From Flavobacteriales bacterium UBA1959 (GTDB taxonomy: Bacteria; Bacteroidota; Bacteroidia; Flavobacteriales_D; Sanyastnellaceae), in the NCBI GenBank assembly GCA_002336085.1, contig DDEH01000041.1:1-18341 (forward strand): a DNA stretch of 18,341 nt. Direction: 5' to 3'. Positions within the stretch are counted from its first letter, which is position 1. The number at the start of each line of letters is the position of its first letter. Position numbers and translations under genes: made by a program. The notes beneath the pieces were generated by a model. It searched no databases, had not been told where the DNA came from, and saw nothing but the letters and a program-made list of their open reading frames with translations. Positions 1 to 6,891 of the stretch are shown piece after piece.

Positions 1-112
1 TACCGAAAAGTTTTCGGTAGAGCTTAAGCGATTGATCCATATCCTTCGTTGCAACTCCAATGTGTTGCATCCCTTGGATACGGTAATCGTTAAAAGCTTC
101 TGGGTCTCTCAT
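1..112 (-). CDS. VOC-superfamily (glyoxalase-like) protein, N-terminal fragment
   Basis: This is the first 37 codons of a minus-strand gene cut by the left edge of the window. From the ATG at 112 the protein begins with about 14 residues and then reads MQHIGVATKDMDQSLKLYRK. That is the opening beta strand and helix of the vicinal-oxygen-chelate fold, where the His is usually a metal ligand; methylmalonyl-CoA epimerase and glyoxalase I start this way. A second ATG 14 codons in is an alternative start and would give the shorter N-terminus typical of epimerases. The gene follows the acyltransferase by 18 bp, so it is probably co-transcribed with pheT and that gene. The substrate cannot be told from this fragment. 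Confidence 0.8.
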   Translation of the reverse strand, partial: MRDPEAFNDYRIQGMQHIGVATKDMDQSLKLYRKLFG

Positions 113-130
113 TTGCCGTGCAATTTGGAC

Positions 131-1474
131 TCAACGAATAGGATGTGCATCTGCGATTGCATCGTTGACGGTCTGTAAATAATTGGTCCACGATGATGCC
201 AGTGATTTATTTGCCCAAACGTTTTTCGCTTTTCTCCGGCCGTTTGCATCTAATAAGATGCCATACCACCACCCGGAAATTCTGCTGCCCAGTAGGTTAA
301 ATAAGTAGCCAATAAGAAGGGTGGTTAGCGTGATACCACCAAGTGCAAAGTGGGCAATCGGTAGTGCAACCAGCATCCAATATACCGGAAAGAGGAACAT
401 CCCAATAGACACTTTGAATGTGCTAATGAAACAGGGGTCTTTGACGCGTTTCTGAGCTTGTGATTCAAGCCACTTTGCCAAGGGAAAAGATGGAATTCCT
501 CCGAGTATGGCGACAGGAGAAATAAGCCAAAACCAAATCGAGATGCTTCTTATGTCTTCCGGCTTCATTCCAACGTCTTCGGCTCGTGCACTTTGAAGAA
601 CACCGGCATCAACTGCCGTTTTTAATGCAGTTTGTATATCTATAATGGATTCGTCGCTTAAGCTTTTTAAGCGGTCGATTTTTGCTTTGCAGCTTATCCA
701 GTCTTCTCTCTCGGTCGTGCGCATGGCCTTCACATAGGGCAAAAGGTCTGCATAAGCCCGCTCTGGTTGAATGTTCACCAGAAGCTTATCGAGGGCTTCG
801 CTGATTGGTTCGAGTAAACGTCCAGGAGTTATTTCGTTGGTTTCAGCGTTGATGAGCGCATCGATTTTCAAGGGTGGACCGATGCGGTACTTGAGTCGCC
901 TTCTGAAATTTGGTGATTCTTCGTAATCAATTCCGATGGGCAAAATTACCAAATTTCGCATCTCTGGATCGAGCTTGAGGGAAGCGTTTACCATGTCTGA
1001 AATGCCGCGCCTGAGCGGGCGCAATGTTTTCATATTGCGGTGATTTCCCTCTGGAAAAAGGCCCATTCTTCCGCCAATTCGTAGGCGTTCCGCACAGATT
1101 TCAAAGATTCGAGAGTTACGTTCTCGAGCGTCATCTACGCCATCTCTTTGTCTGTAGATGGGCATTTGGTTGAATGCGAACAGAATGGTTCGAGCGAATT
1201 TCTTGTAAAATATATCAGCACGCGTTAGCCAATGCACCTGAGTCTGGTTGATTATGGTTGTAAGAACCAAGGGGTCCATCAGTCCGTTCTGGTGATTGGC
1301 CACTAAGATGGTCGGAGTTTCCTGCTCGGTGATGTATTCTGTCCCTTCAGTGCCCTCGATTCGGTGGAAGCGAGAGGCACCAGAACGGACCACTTGCAGC
1401 GCCACATTGTAAGCCCAATGTCGGCTTTGGATGGGAGGAGCGTGGAAGGGTTTCTTCTTAGAAGATTTTGCCAA
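131..1474 (-). CDS. PlsC-type phospholipid/glycerol acyltransferase, membrane protein (447 aa)
   Basis: It probably transfers an acyl chain to a glycerol-phosphate or lysophospholipid acceptor at the inner membrane. The acyltransferase domain covers about residues 40-240. Motif I is NHQNGLMDP (His61, Asp67), motif II is PIYRQRD (105-111) and motif III is FPEGNH (140-145). His and Asp are separated by five residues, not the four of E. coli PlsC. Three hydrophobic segments follow at about 309-328, 352-375 and 378-396, a C-terminal extension absent from PlsC. The start chosen is TTG at 1474, which gives a basic N-terminus (MAKSSKKKPF). There is no in-frame ATG between the pheT stop and Met66, which lies inside motif I. 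The ORF is in the same frame as pheT, with TAA and seven sense codons between pheT and the TTG. The general class is secure; the exact acceptor (glycerol-3-phosphate or lysophosphatidate) is not. Confidence 0.85.
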   Translation of the reverse strand: MAKSSKKKPFHAPPIQSRHWAYNVALQVVRSGASRFHRIEGTEGTEYITEQETPTILVANHQNGLMDPLVLTTIINQTQVHWLTRADIFYKKFARTILFAFNQMPIYRQRDGVDDARERNSRIFEICAERLRIGGRMGLFPEGNHRNMKTLRPLRRGISDMVNASLKLDPEMRNLVILPIGIDYEESPNFRRRLKYRIGPPLKIDALINAETNEITPGRLLEPISEALDKLLVNIQPERAYADLLPYVKAMRTTEREDWISCKAKIDRLKSLSDESIIDIQTALKTAVDAGVLQSARAEDVGMKPEDIRSISIWFWLISPVAILGGIPSFPLAKWLESQAQKRVKDPCFISTFKVSIGMFLFPVYWMLVALPIAHFALGGITLTTLLIGYLFNLLGSRISGWWYGILLDANGRRKAKNVWANKSLASSWTNYLQTVNDAIADAHPIR

Positions 1475-1495
1475 AATGGGAGAATTTTTAACAGT

Positions 1496-3988
1496 TTAAT
1501 CGCGCAGACGAGCCCCAGTTTCTTCGGTGATTTTCGTCAAGATGCGCTGCACACTTTGGTCTATTTGTTTGTCATTCAGCGTTTTCTCTTCATCTTGGAG
1601 AATCAAGGAAACCGCATAAGACACTTCGTCCTTTGCCAAGTTATCGCCTTCGTACACATCGAACAATCCAACGCGCTTGAGCAATTTCTTTTCGGCTTTG
1701 GCCGCACAATCCCGAATGTGCCCAAAGGTGATTCCTTTCTTTAAAATGAGGGAAAGATCTCGGCGCACCGCGGGAAACTTGCCAATTTCCCGTGCTTTGA
1801 CACGTTTTCGTTCACTCAATTTGGTCAATGTTGATACCGAAAAGTCCCCCCAAAATACAGGCTGGTTCACGCCACATTTTTTCGCCACACCATTTCTGAT
1901 GAGGCCGATTCGGCCAACCAACTGATTCTGATACGTCAATTCGATTCCCTCGGAGAAGATGGGCGACTGAAAGGGATCCTCCTTCACGGCACCGGAAGAA
2001 ATTCCCAGAGCATCCAGCATCGCGTAAGCCTCCGACTTGATGGAATACGGTGTGGTCAAGTTTCCAGAATTCGTCCAGTTTTCAGGAGCTGTTTTCCCGG
2101 TCATCCACAAACCGATTCGTTCGTTTTCCTCGTAGCGTTCAGCAGCGTTTTTGCCTTGAGTCTTCTCTGCAGCGCAGTGTTGGTAGATTCGGCCGATTTC
2201 AAAAAACCGTGCATTTGGGCGTTGGTGGTTTCTGTTGTGTGCGATGGCTTCCAATCCTTGAAAAAGAAGGGATTGACGCATGACGCCAAGATCCGAACTT
2301 AACGGATTCATGAGCGAGATGCGTCGAGCAGGATCCCATCCATCGGGACTGTCACCAAAGGTGTCGGTGTAGGCCGCTCGAGTCATTGAGTTGCTCATGA
2401 TTTCAAAGAAACCTCGGCTTACCAATGTGTTTGCCATTTGCAGTCGGATTCTGTCTTCTGGAACGCTTGCCTGATGCTGAGCAGTAGAAATCATGCGCGA
2501 AGGAAGAGGGATTTTATCAAACCCGAAGATGCGCAACACTTCTTCAATGATGTCAGCAGGTCGTGTGACATCTCGACGAAAAGCGGGCACGCCGAGTACA
2601 ATTGACTCCTCGGTCTCTTGACTGAAATCGATGCCGAGGTCGGTGAAAATGGACTTCACAGACGAACGGTCTAATTTTACTCCAATCACTCGGTCGAGCT
2701 CCTCCCACTTCAATACAATTGTCGCTCCTTCCGGTAATTTGGCCGCATCCACTTGCTGTACACCCACTACTTTACAATCACCCCATTCTTGTATTAAGTG
2801 TGCGGCGCGTTGAAGTGCAGTTTGAATCAAGTCGGGATCGACCCCACGCTCAAAACGAAAGGAGGCATCTGTGGAGAGCCCATGGCGTTTCGCCATTTTG
2901 CGGGTGATTACGGGATCGAAATAGGCAGATTCCAATATTACTCGCTGAGTAGTTGCGCTAACCCCACTTTGGTTTCCACCGTATACGCCTGCGAGGCACA
3001 TCGCTTTTTCTGCATCGGCAATAATTTGGTCTTCTTCGTGCAACTTTCGCTCGACGCCATCGAGTGTTGTTAGCGTTTCATTGGCCTTGGCATGGCGCAC
3101 GATAATTTTGTTTCCGCGAATGGCATCAGCATCGAATGCATGCAGTGGTTGTCCCAATTCGTGCAGGACGAAATTGGTTGCATCGACAATGTTGTTTTGA
3201 GGCTGGACGCCAATGGTGCGCAATCGGCGCTGGGCCCACTCAGGTGAGGGAGCGACAGAAATGTTTTCGAGTAGCATGCCGCAGTAAACGGGACAGGCCT
3301 GTGCAGTTTTCACTTCGATGGATAGTTGATCTTTCAAAGCGGAGGGCCATGGCAGCCTGGCAGGCATTTGCAAGATGCCAACCGCTTCATGGATTCCTTG
3401 TACCGTCTCATTCAATAATCCTGCGCGAAGATCTCTCGCCACGCCCCAGTGACTCATTCCGTCTGTACGATTGGGCGTCAGTCCGATTTCCAATACTGCG
3501 TCTGATTCGAGGTTATAAACCTCCGCTGCCGCTGTTCCTGGGCTCCATTTTTCATCCAATTCTATTATTCCCTCATGGGAATTCCCGACTCCTATTTCAT
3601 CCTCAGCGCAAATCATGCCCATGGACACTTCGCCTCTGATTTTTCCTTTCTTGATTTTAAAGGCCTCTCCATCCAAGGGATACAATGTCGATCCTACTGT
3701 CGCGACAACCACTTTCAGTCCCTTGCGGGCGTTGCTCGCTCCACAAACAATTTGCAAATGCTCTGTCTCCCCAATGCTGACTTCACATATTTGAAGGCGG
3801 TCTGCATTTGGATGCTGCTTGGCATTTAAAATTTCACCGGCGACGAGGCCCGTCAAACCGCCACGGATGGCCTCTACGGAGTCCACCCCTTCCACCTCAA
3901 GTCCTGTTGCTGTCAGTACTGCGGACGCATCCTCAATGGAGGATTGCACAGGCAACATTTGATTCAGCCAATCAAAGGAGATTTTCAT
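1496..3988 (-). CDS. pheT: Phenylalanine--tRNA ligase beta subunit
   Basis: This is the beta chain of the alpha2-beta2 phenylalanyl-tRNA synthetase, which charges tRNA-Phe in the cytoplasm; the catalytic alpha chain is encoded at 5846-6874. The 830 residues are close to the usual ~800. Domains in order are: the EMAP-II-like tRNA-binding OB fold at about 42-155 (GEILNAKQHPNADRLQICEV), the B3/B4 editing domain at about 215-385 (NFVLHELGQPLHAFD and LSTDASFRFERGVDP), B5 at about 415-490 (FRRDVTRPADIIEEVLRIFG), the catalytic-like core, and a C-terminal ferredoxin-like anticodon-binding domain at about 735-829 (FPAVRRDLSLIL). The ATG at 3988 starts the standard MKISFDWLNQ N-terminus. The acyltransferase follows after 21 bp. 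The gene is not in a pheST operon. Confidence 0.98.
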   Translation of the reverse strand: MKISFDWLNQMLPVQSSIEDASAVLTATGLEVEGVDSVEAIRGGLTGLVAGEILNAKQHPNADRLQICEVSIGETEHLQIVCGASNARKGLKVVVATVGSTLYPLDGEAFKIKKGKIRGEVSMGMICAEDEIGVGNSHEGIIELDEKWSPGTAAAEVYNLESDAVLEIGLTPNRTDGMSHWGVARDLRAGLLNETVQGIHEAVGILQMPARLPWPSALKDQLSIEVKTAQACPVYCGMLLENISVAPSPEWAQRRLRTIGVQPQNNIVDATNFVLHELGQPLHAFDADAIRGNKIIVRHAKANETLTTLDGVERKLHEEDQIIADAEKAMCLAGVYGGNQSGVSATTQRVILESAYFDPVITRKMAKRHGLSTDASFRFERGVDPDLIQTALQRAAHLIQEWGDCKVVGVQQVDAAKLPEGATIVLKWEELDRVIGVKLDRSSVKSIFTDLGIDFSQETEESIVLGVPAFRRDVTRPADIIEEVLRIFGFDKIPLPSRMISTAQHQASVPEDRIRLQMANTLVSRGFFEIMSNSMTRAAYTDTFGDSPDGWDPARRISLMNPLSSDLGVMRQSLLFQGLEAIAHNRNHQRPNARFFEIGRIYQHCAAEKTQGKNAAERYEENERIGLWMTGKTAPENWTNSGNLTTPYSIKSEAYAMLDALGISSGAVKEDPFQSPIFSEGIELTYQNQLVGRIGLIRNGVAKKCGVNQPVFWGDFSVSTLTKLSERKRVKAREIGKFPAVRRDLSLILKKGITFGHIRDCAAKAEKKLLKRVGLFDVYEGDNLAKDEVSYAVSLILQDEEKTLNDKQIDQSVQRILTKITEETGARLRD

Positions 3989-4007
3989 GCTTTGCTAATA
4001 AGTATCA

Positions 4008-4015
4008 CAAAGTTA
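4008..4015 (-). promoter_or_regulatory. Candidate Bacteroidota -7 promoter box for pheT
   Basis: The minus strand reads TAACTTTG here, an exact match to the Bacteroidota -7 consensus TAnnTTTG. It ends 19 nt before the pheT ATG, so a transcript would carry a leader of roughly 10-15 nt. The -33 element is weak: CTG, not TTG, at a spacing of 19. Confidence 0.5.
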
Positions 4016-4075
4016 GCAGGACAGGCACGCAAGGCAGCATGAACGTCACCCTTTTTTGGCAATCTCCTGCGTAGT

Positions 4076-4109
4076 TTTGAATGATGAAATAGAAAGTTGA
4101 GTAACTTCG
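4076..4109 (+). promoter_or_regulatory. Candidate promoter for tRNA-Pro
   Basis: TTTG at 4076-4079 and TAACTTCG at 4102-4109 (one mismatch to TAnnTTTG) are separated by 22 nt, within the looser range reported for Flavobacterium promoters. Transcription would begin about 30 nt before the tRNA. Confidence 0.35.
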
Positions 4110-4145
4110 TCCTCCCAAAATCATTGGAAGACGGGGAAAAAAGAT

Positions 4146-4218
4146 CGGGATGTAGCTCAGTTGGTAGAGTACGCGTCTGGGGGACGTGTGGTCGCTGGTT
4201 CAAGTCCAGTCATCCCGA
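4146..4218 (+). tRNA. tRNA-Pro (anticodon GGG)
   Basis: The gene folds into a full cloverleaf. The 7-bp acceptor stem CGGGATG/CATCCCG (4146-4152 with 4211-4217) has the C1-G72 pair and A73 discriminator typical of bacterial tRNA-Pro. The D arm contains AGCTCAGTTGGTAGAG. The anticodon stem is CGCGT/ACGTG around the loop CTGGGGG, with GGG at 4179-4181, so it reads CCC and CCU codons. The T arm has the loop TTCAAGT. The 3' CCA is not encoded and must be added after transcription. A strong hairpin terminator starts 5 nt downstream. Confidence 0.97.
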
Positions 4219-4222
4219 CTAC

Positions 4223-4253
4223 AAAAAACCCGGGGCATCTGCTCCGGGTTTTT
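4223..4253 (+). terminator. Rho-independent terminator after tRNA-Pro
   Basis: CCCGGGGC and GCTCCGGG pair over 8 bp (one G-T) around an ATCT tetraloop, flanked by AAAAAA and TTTTT. The near-symmetry means it could work in both directions. The ATG of the next gene lies 28 nt beyond it. Confidence 0.9.
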
Positions 4254-4281
4254 GGTTGGCTTAGTGCCTTTTAAAATCAGT

Positions 4282-4635
4282 ATGGATTACGCATTCGAAC
4301 AACAGTGGGGCCTATTGGTCCAAAAGATGGAGGATCGCTTTGGGGAGCCCCCTGACCTGACTACGATGATTTTTACCGTGGGCCTGCAGGAGTGCGGTCA
4401 AGGCTTTCGTGTGTTCAAGAAGGACGAAAAATTAGAAGTGATGCACGTTGGAGTTTGCATGCTGCTCGCTCCAATGGGTTTTTACCGTGAGTTGGGTACT
4501 GACGAAGAGGGATGGCCCCACTTTGAGCGGGTCAATGAGATACCAGCCGTTTCAAAGCAAGAGCAAGAGCTGCTTATGAAGCGAGCGTTGTTGGAATATT
4601 TTGCGGCTTGGATTGCGCCGGATAATCCCGATTGA
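4282..4635 (+). CDS. Conserved small protein of unknown function (117 aa)
   Basis: I recognise the general look of this protein from Bacteroidota genomes but know no function for it. It begins MDYAFEQQWGLLVQKMEDRF, then FGEPPDLTTMIFTVGLQECG, then FKKDEKLEVMHVGVCMLL, and ends in an acidic tail. It is predicted soluble and mostly helical, with no signal peptide or membrane segment and two cysteines in the middle. The ATG at 4282 is chosen because the open frame upstream of it runs back through the terminator and into the tRNA. The gene faces the small lipoprotein gene, with 27 bp between their stops. No good promoter box is visible in the 28 bp between the terminator and the ATG, so expression may depend on read-through from the tRNA promoter. 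Confidence 0.75.
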   Translation: MDYAFEQQWGLLVQKMEDRFGEPPDLTTMIFTVGLQECGQGFRVFKKDEKLEVMHVGVCMLLAPMGFYRELGTDEEGWPHFERVNEIPAVSKQEQELLMKRALLEYFAAWIAPDNPD

Positions 4636-4662
4636 TTGCCGCGGACTAGAGAGGAGTAAGGA

Positions 4663-5040
4663 CTATTCTATGTAGACCGTAGTCTCGTTGGTCAGTTCTT
4701 CCTCAATCTTGATCAGGCCGGTTCCATACAAGGCCGATTTGGAGGCCTCAATGTCCAGAACCGCAAAACCTGCTTGTCCTTCAACATAAAAACTCGAGAA
4801 ATTGAAGCTGACCAATCCTGCGTTATTGGTCACTGCGGTTGTGTCAAAGCGAGGTTCACCGACAAAATCTTCATCGACGGAGCCAAATGCGTAAAGCCGC
4901 ACTTCCGCTCCGTTGACAGGCGCACCGAGCTCATTTAAAACCGTAACGTTGGCGATAGTTTCTTCGACTTGATGGCAACTGGTGGCAAAAAAGATGAAAG
5001 AAGTCATCAATAGGCAGAGGGAAAGGGTCGCTTTTCGCAT
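4663..5040 (-). CDS. Small lipoprotein with a carboxypeptidase-regulatory/transthyretin-like domain
   Basis: The 125-residue product starts at the ATG at 5040. It has a basic N-terminus, a hydrophobic core and a lipobox FFATSC with Cys22, so it is predicted to be a signal peptidase II substrate anchored in the envelope. The mature part (about 30-125) is all beta. The pattern NVTVLNELGAPVNGAEVRLY, then TTAVTNNAGLVSFNF, then a closing VYIE strand is that of the prealbumin-like repeat seen in many Bacteroidota surface lipoproteins. No catalytic residues are evident. It is transcribed divergently from the cyclophilin lipoprotein gene across 51 bp. An upstream ATG in frame (5085) would place 15 extra residues before the signal peptide and overlap that promoter, so I reject it. 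The biological role is unknown. Confidence 0.8.
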   Translation of the reverse strand: MRKATLSLCLLMTSFIFFATSCHQVEETIANVTVLNELGAPVNGAEVRLYAFGSVDEDFVGEPRFDTTAVTNNAGLVSFNFSSFYVEGQAGFAVLDIEASKSALYGTGLIKIEEELTNETTVYIE

Positions 5041-5049
5041 TGGGTCTTC

Positions 5050-5057
5050 TAACTTTG
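5050..5057 (+). promoter_or_regulatory. Candidate -7 promoter box for the cyclophilin-pheS operon
   Basis: TAACTTTG matches TAnnTTTG exactly and is the same octamer found in front of pheT. It ends 34 nt before the ATG at 5092. The -33 position has TCG, not TTG, at a spacing of 19. Confidence 0.5.
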
Positions 5058-5091
5058 CAGGACAGTGAACCCCAAATATCTTCAAAAAGTC

Positions 5092-5844
5092 ATGAAATTC
5101 AAGATACTAATCCATTATACATCACTATTTGTGATTTCAAGCGTTTTGATTTTTGCAATGGGATGCGGAAATAGTGAGAGCCCTGTTGCGTCTGCACCAG
5201 ATGTTGATGCATCAAATGGATTGAATCGGCAGGTTCGAATTCAGACGAATTTTGGAGACATGGTGGTTGAACTCTCTGATAGCACTCCGGGTCATCGGGA
5301 CAATTTCATTGAGCTGGCCTCCACAGGCTTCTACGACAGTTTACTCTTTCATCGTGTGATCAAAGGATTCATGGTTCAGGGGGGTGATCCCACCAGTCGA
5401 GGAGCGAAGTTGTCGCAACGGCTGGGCATGGGTGGGCCGGGTTATACCGTTCCTGCTGAAATCCGAACGGATCATCTGCACTTTAAAGGTGCCTTGGCTG
5501 CTGCTCGTCAAGGCGATCAGTCGAATCCAGAACGAGCCAGTTCAGGAAGCCAGTTTTATCTTGTTCATGGCCGAACTTTTAAAGAAGCGGAATTGATGAA
5601 TATCGAGGCACGGACAGGTGATTTCAATGACCAGTTTAATGAAAATGGAGTCTTCAAGTATTCGGATGAAGCGGTGAAGCGCTACATGGAAGAAGGTGGT
5701 GCTCCATTTTTGGACAACCAATACACTGTATTCGGTCAAGTTATTGAGGGATTGGACATAATTGATTCCATCGCATCCGTGCAGAAGGGTGCAGGCGACC
5801 GACCGATGACCGATGTGCTTATGACCATGGAAGTGATTCGCTAA
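5092..5844 (+). CDS. Cyclophilin-type peptidyl-prolyl cis-trans isomerase, lipoprotein
   Basis: It catalyses cis-trans isomerisation of prolyl peptide bonds, here probably in the periplasm. The ATG at 5092 gives a signal sequence ending in FAMGC (Cys25), a loose lipobox. The cyclophilin domain covers about 47-250: the catalytic-Arg motif FHRVIKGFMVQGGDP (86-100), GMGGPGYTVPAEI, QFYLVHG (154-160) and YTVFGQVIEGLDIIDSIA (211-228). Between the last two lies an insertion of roughly 45 residues (about 161-205), which I recall as common in Bacteroidota cyclophilins. Only one base separates its stop from the pheS start, so the two are translated from one message. A GTG at 5065 would lengthen the signal sequence by nine residues and is less likely. 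Confidence 0.93.
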   Translation: MKFKILIHYTSLFVISSVLIFAMGCGNSESPVASAPDVDASNGLNRQVRIQTNFGDMVVELSDSTPGHRDNFIELASTGFYDSLLFHRVIKGFMVQGGDPTSRGAKLSQRLGMGGPGYTVPAEIRTDHLHFKGALAAARQGDQSNPERASSGSQFYLVHGRTFKEAELMNIEARTGDFNDQFNENGVFKYSDEAVKRYMEEGGAPFLDNQYTVFGQVIEGLDIIDSIASVQKGAGDRPMTDVLMTMEVIR

Positions 5845-5845
5845 A

Positions 5846-6874
5846 ATGGACTTGAAAGAACAAATCCTCGCTTACCTCGGCCAAATTGAGGCAACAACGC
5901 TGGCTACCTCAGATGAGGTGGAGCAATTTCGAATTGCCTGGTTGGGACGAAAAGGTATCTTAAAGGATACTATGGCTGCGTTTAAGGAAGCGCCAAATGA
6001 GCAAAAGCGTGAGCTGGGTCAATTGGTCAATCAATTGAAAAAAGCCGCGGAGCTGTGTATATCGAGCGGCGCGCAAGGTGCTGAAACGATTGATCAAGAG
6101 GACAATGCCTCTCACGACTGGACACGACCTGACGGTGGCGCTCCCCTGGGGGCTCACCACCCGCTGAGTGTTGTACGCCGTGATATCATTGGGATTTTGG
6201 AGCGGATGGGTTTTGTTGTTACCGAAGGCCCCGAAATTGAGGACGACTGGCATGTCTTCAGCGGATTGAATTTTCCTGCGGAACATCCAGCCCGTGACAT
6301 GCAAGACACGTTTTTCGTGGATAGAGATCCCGATATGCTGCTTCGGACTCACACTTCTTCTGTTCAGGTGCGAGAAATGGAACGCCGCGATCCACCCATG
6401 CGCATCGTTATGCCCGGCCGTGTTTTTAGGAATGAGGCCATTAGCGCGCGCGCTCACTGTATGTTCCATCAAATTGAAGGCCTGTACATCGACGAAGGCG
6501 TCTCATTTGCGGATTTAAAGCAAACCCTGCTGCGGTTTGCACAGGAATTTTTCGGACCAGATACGAAAATTAGATTGCGTCCTTCCTACTTTCCATTTAC
6601 AGAGCCCAGCGCGGAGGTGGATGTCTATTGGGGATTGAAAACAGAGGTGGATAAGCGGATTACCAAAGGAACCGGATGGCTTGAAATCCTCGGTTGCGGA
6701 ATGGTGGATCCTGCTGTGCTGGAAGCATCGGGGATTGACTCTCGAAAATATTCAGGGTTTGCCTTTGGTATGGGAGTGGAACGAATCACCATGCTAAAAT
6801 ACCAGATTGGTGATTTGCGGGCATTCTTTGAAAGTGATTTGCGCTTTTTGGACCAGTTTCAAGGCGAATACTGA
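5846..6874 (+). CDS. pheS: Phenylalanine--tRNA ligase alpha subunit
   Basis: This is the catalytic alpha chain of phenylalanyl-tRNA synthetase, partner of the pheT product. At 342 residues it has family length. An N-terminal helical arm (about 1-75) that contacts tRNA is followed by the class II core: TRPDGGAPLGAHHPLS (93-108), GPEIEDDWHVF, LLRTHTSSVQVR (165-176), motif 2 GRVFRNE (191-197) with FHQIEGL (207-213), FPFTEPSAEVDVYW (249-262), and motif 3 GFAFGMGVERITML (304-317). It starts one base after the cyclophilin stop and ends 17 bp from the stop of the convergent TPR gene. No hairpin terminator is visible at its end. Confidence 0.98.
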   Translation: MDLKEQILAYLGQIEATTLATSDEVEQFRIAWLGRKGILKDTMAAFKEAPNEQKRELGQLVNQLKKAAELCISSGAQGAETIDQEDNASHDWTRPDGGAPLGAHHPLSVVRRDIIGILERMGFVVTEGPEIEDDWHVFSGLNFPAEHPARDMQDTFFVDRDPDMLLRTHTSSVQVREMERRDPPMRIVMPGRVFRNEAISARAHCMFHQIEGLYIDEGVSFADLKQTLLRFAQEFFGPDTKIRLRPSYFPFTEPSAEVDVYWGLKTEVDKRITKGTGWLEILGCGMVDPAVLEASGIDSRKYSGFAFGMGVERITMLKYQIGDLRAFFESDLRFLDQFQGEY

Positions 6875-6891
6875 GCGGTGCTTAACCTGTC

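Noticed and set aside
3136..3639. 167-codon open frame on the plus strand inside pheT
   Set aside because: It lies opposite well-conserved pheT sequence, its translation has no recognisable domain and it looks like an antisense shadow.
4186..4281. Upstream extension of the 117-residue protein into the tRNA gene
   Set aside because: The extension would translate half of tRNA-Pro and the terminator hairpin; the ATG at 4282 is the sensible start.
5960..6472. 170-codon open frame on the minus strand inside pheS
   Set aside because: It is antisense to the conserved catalytic core of pheS, and its translation is compositionally random.
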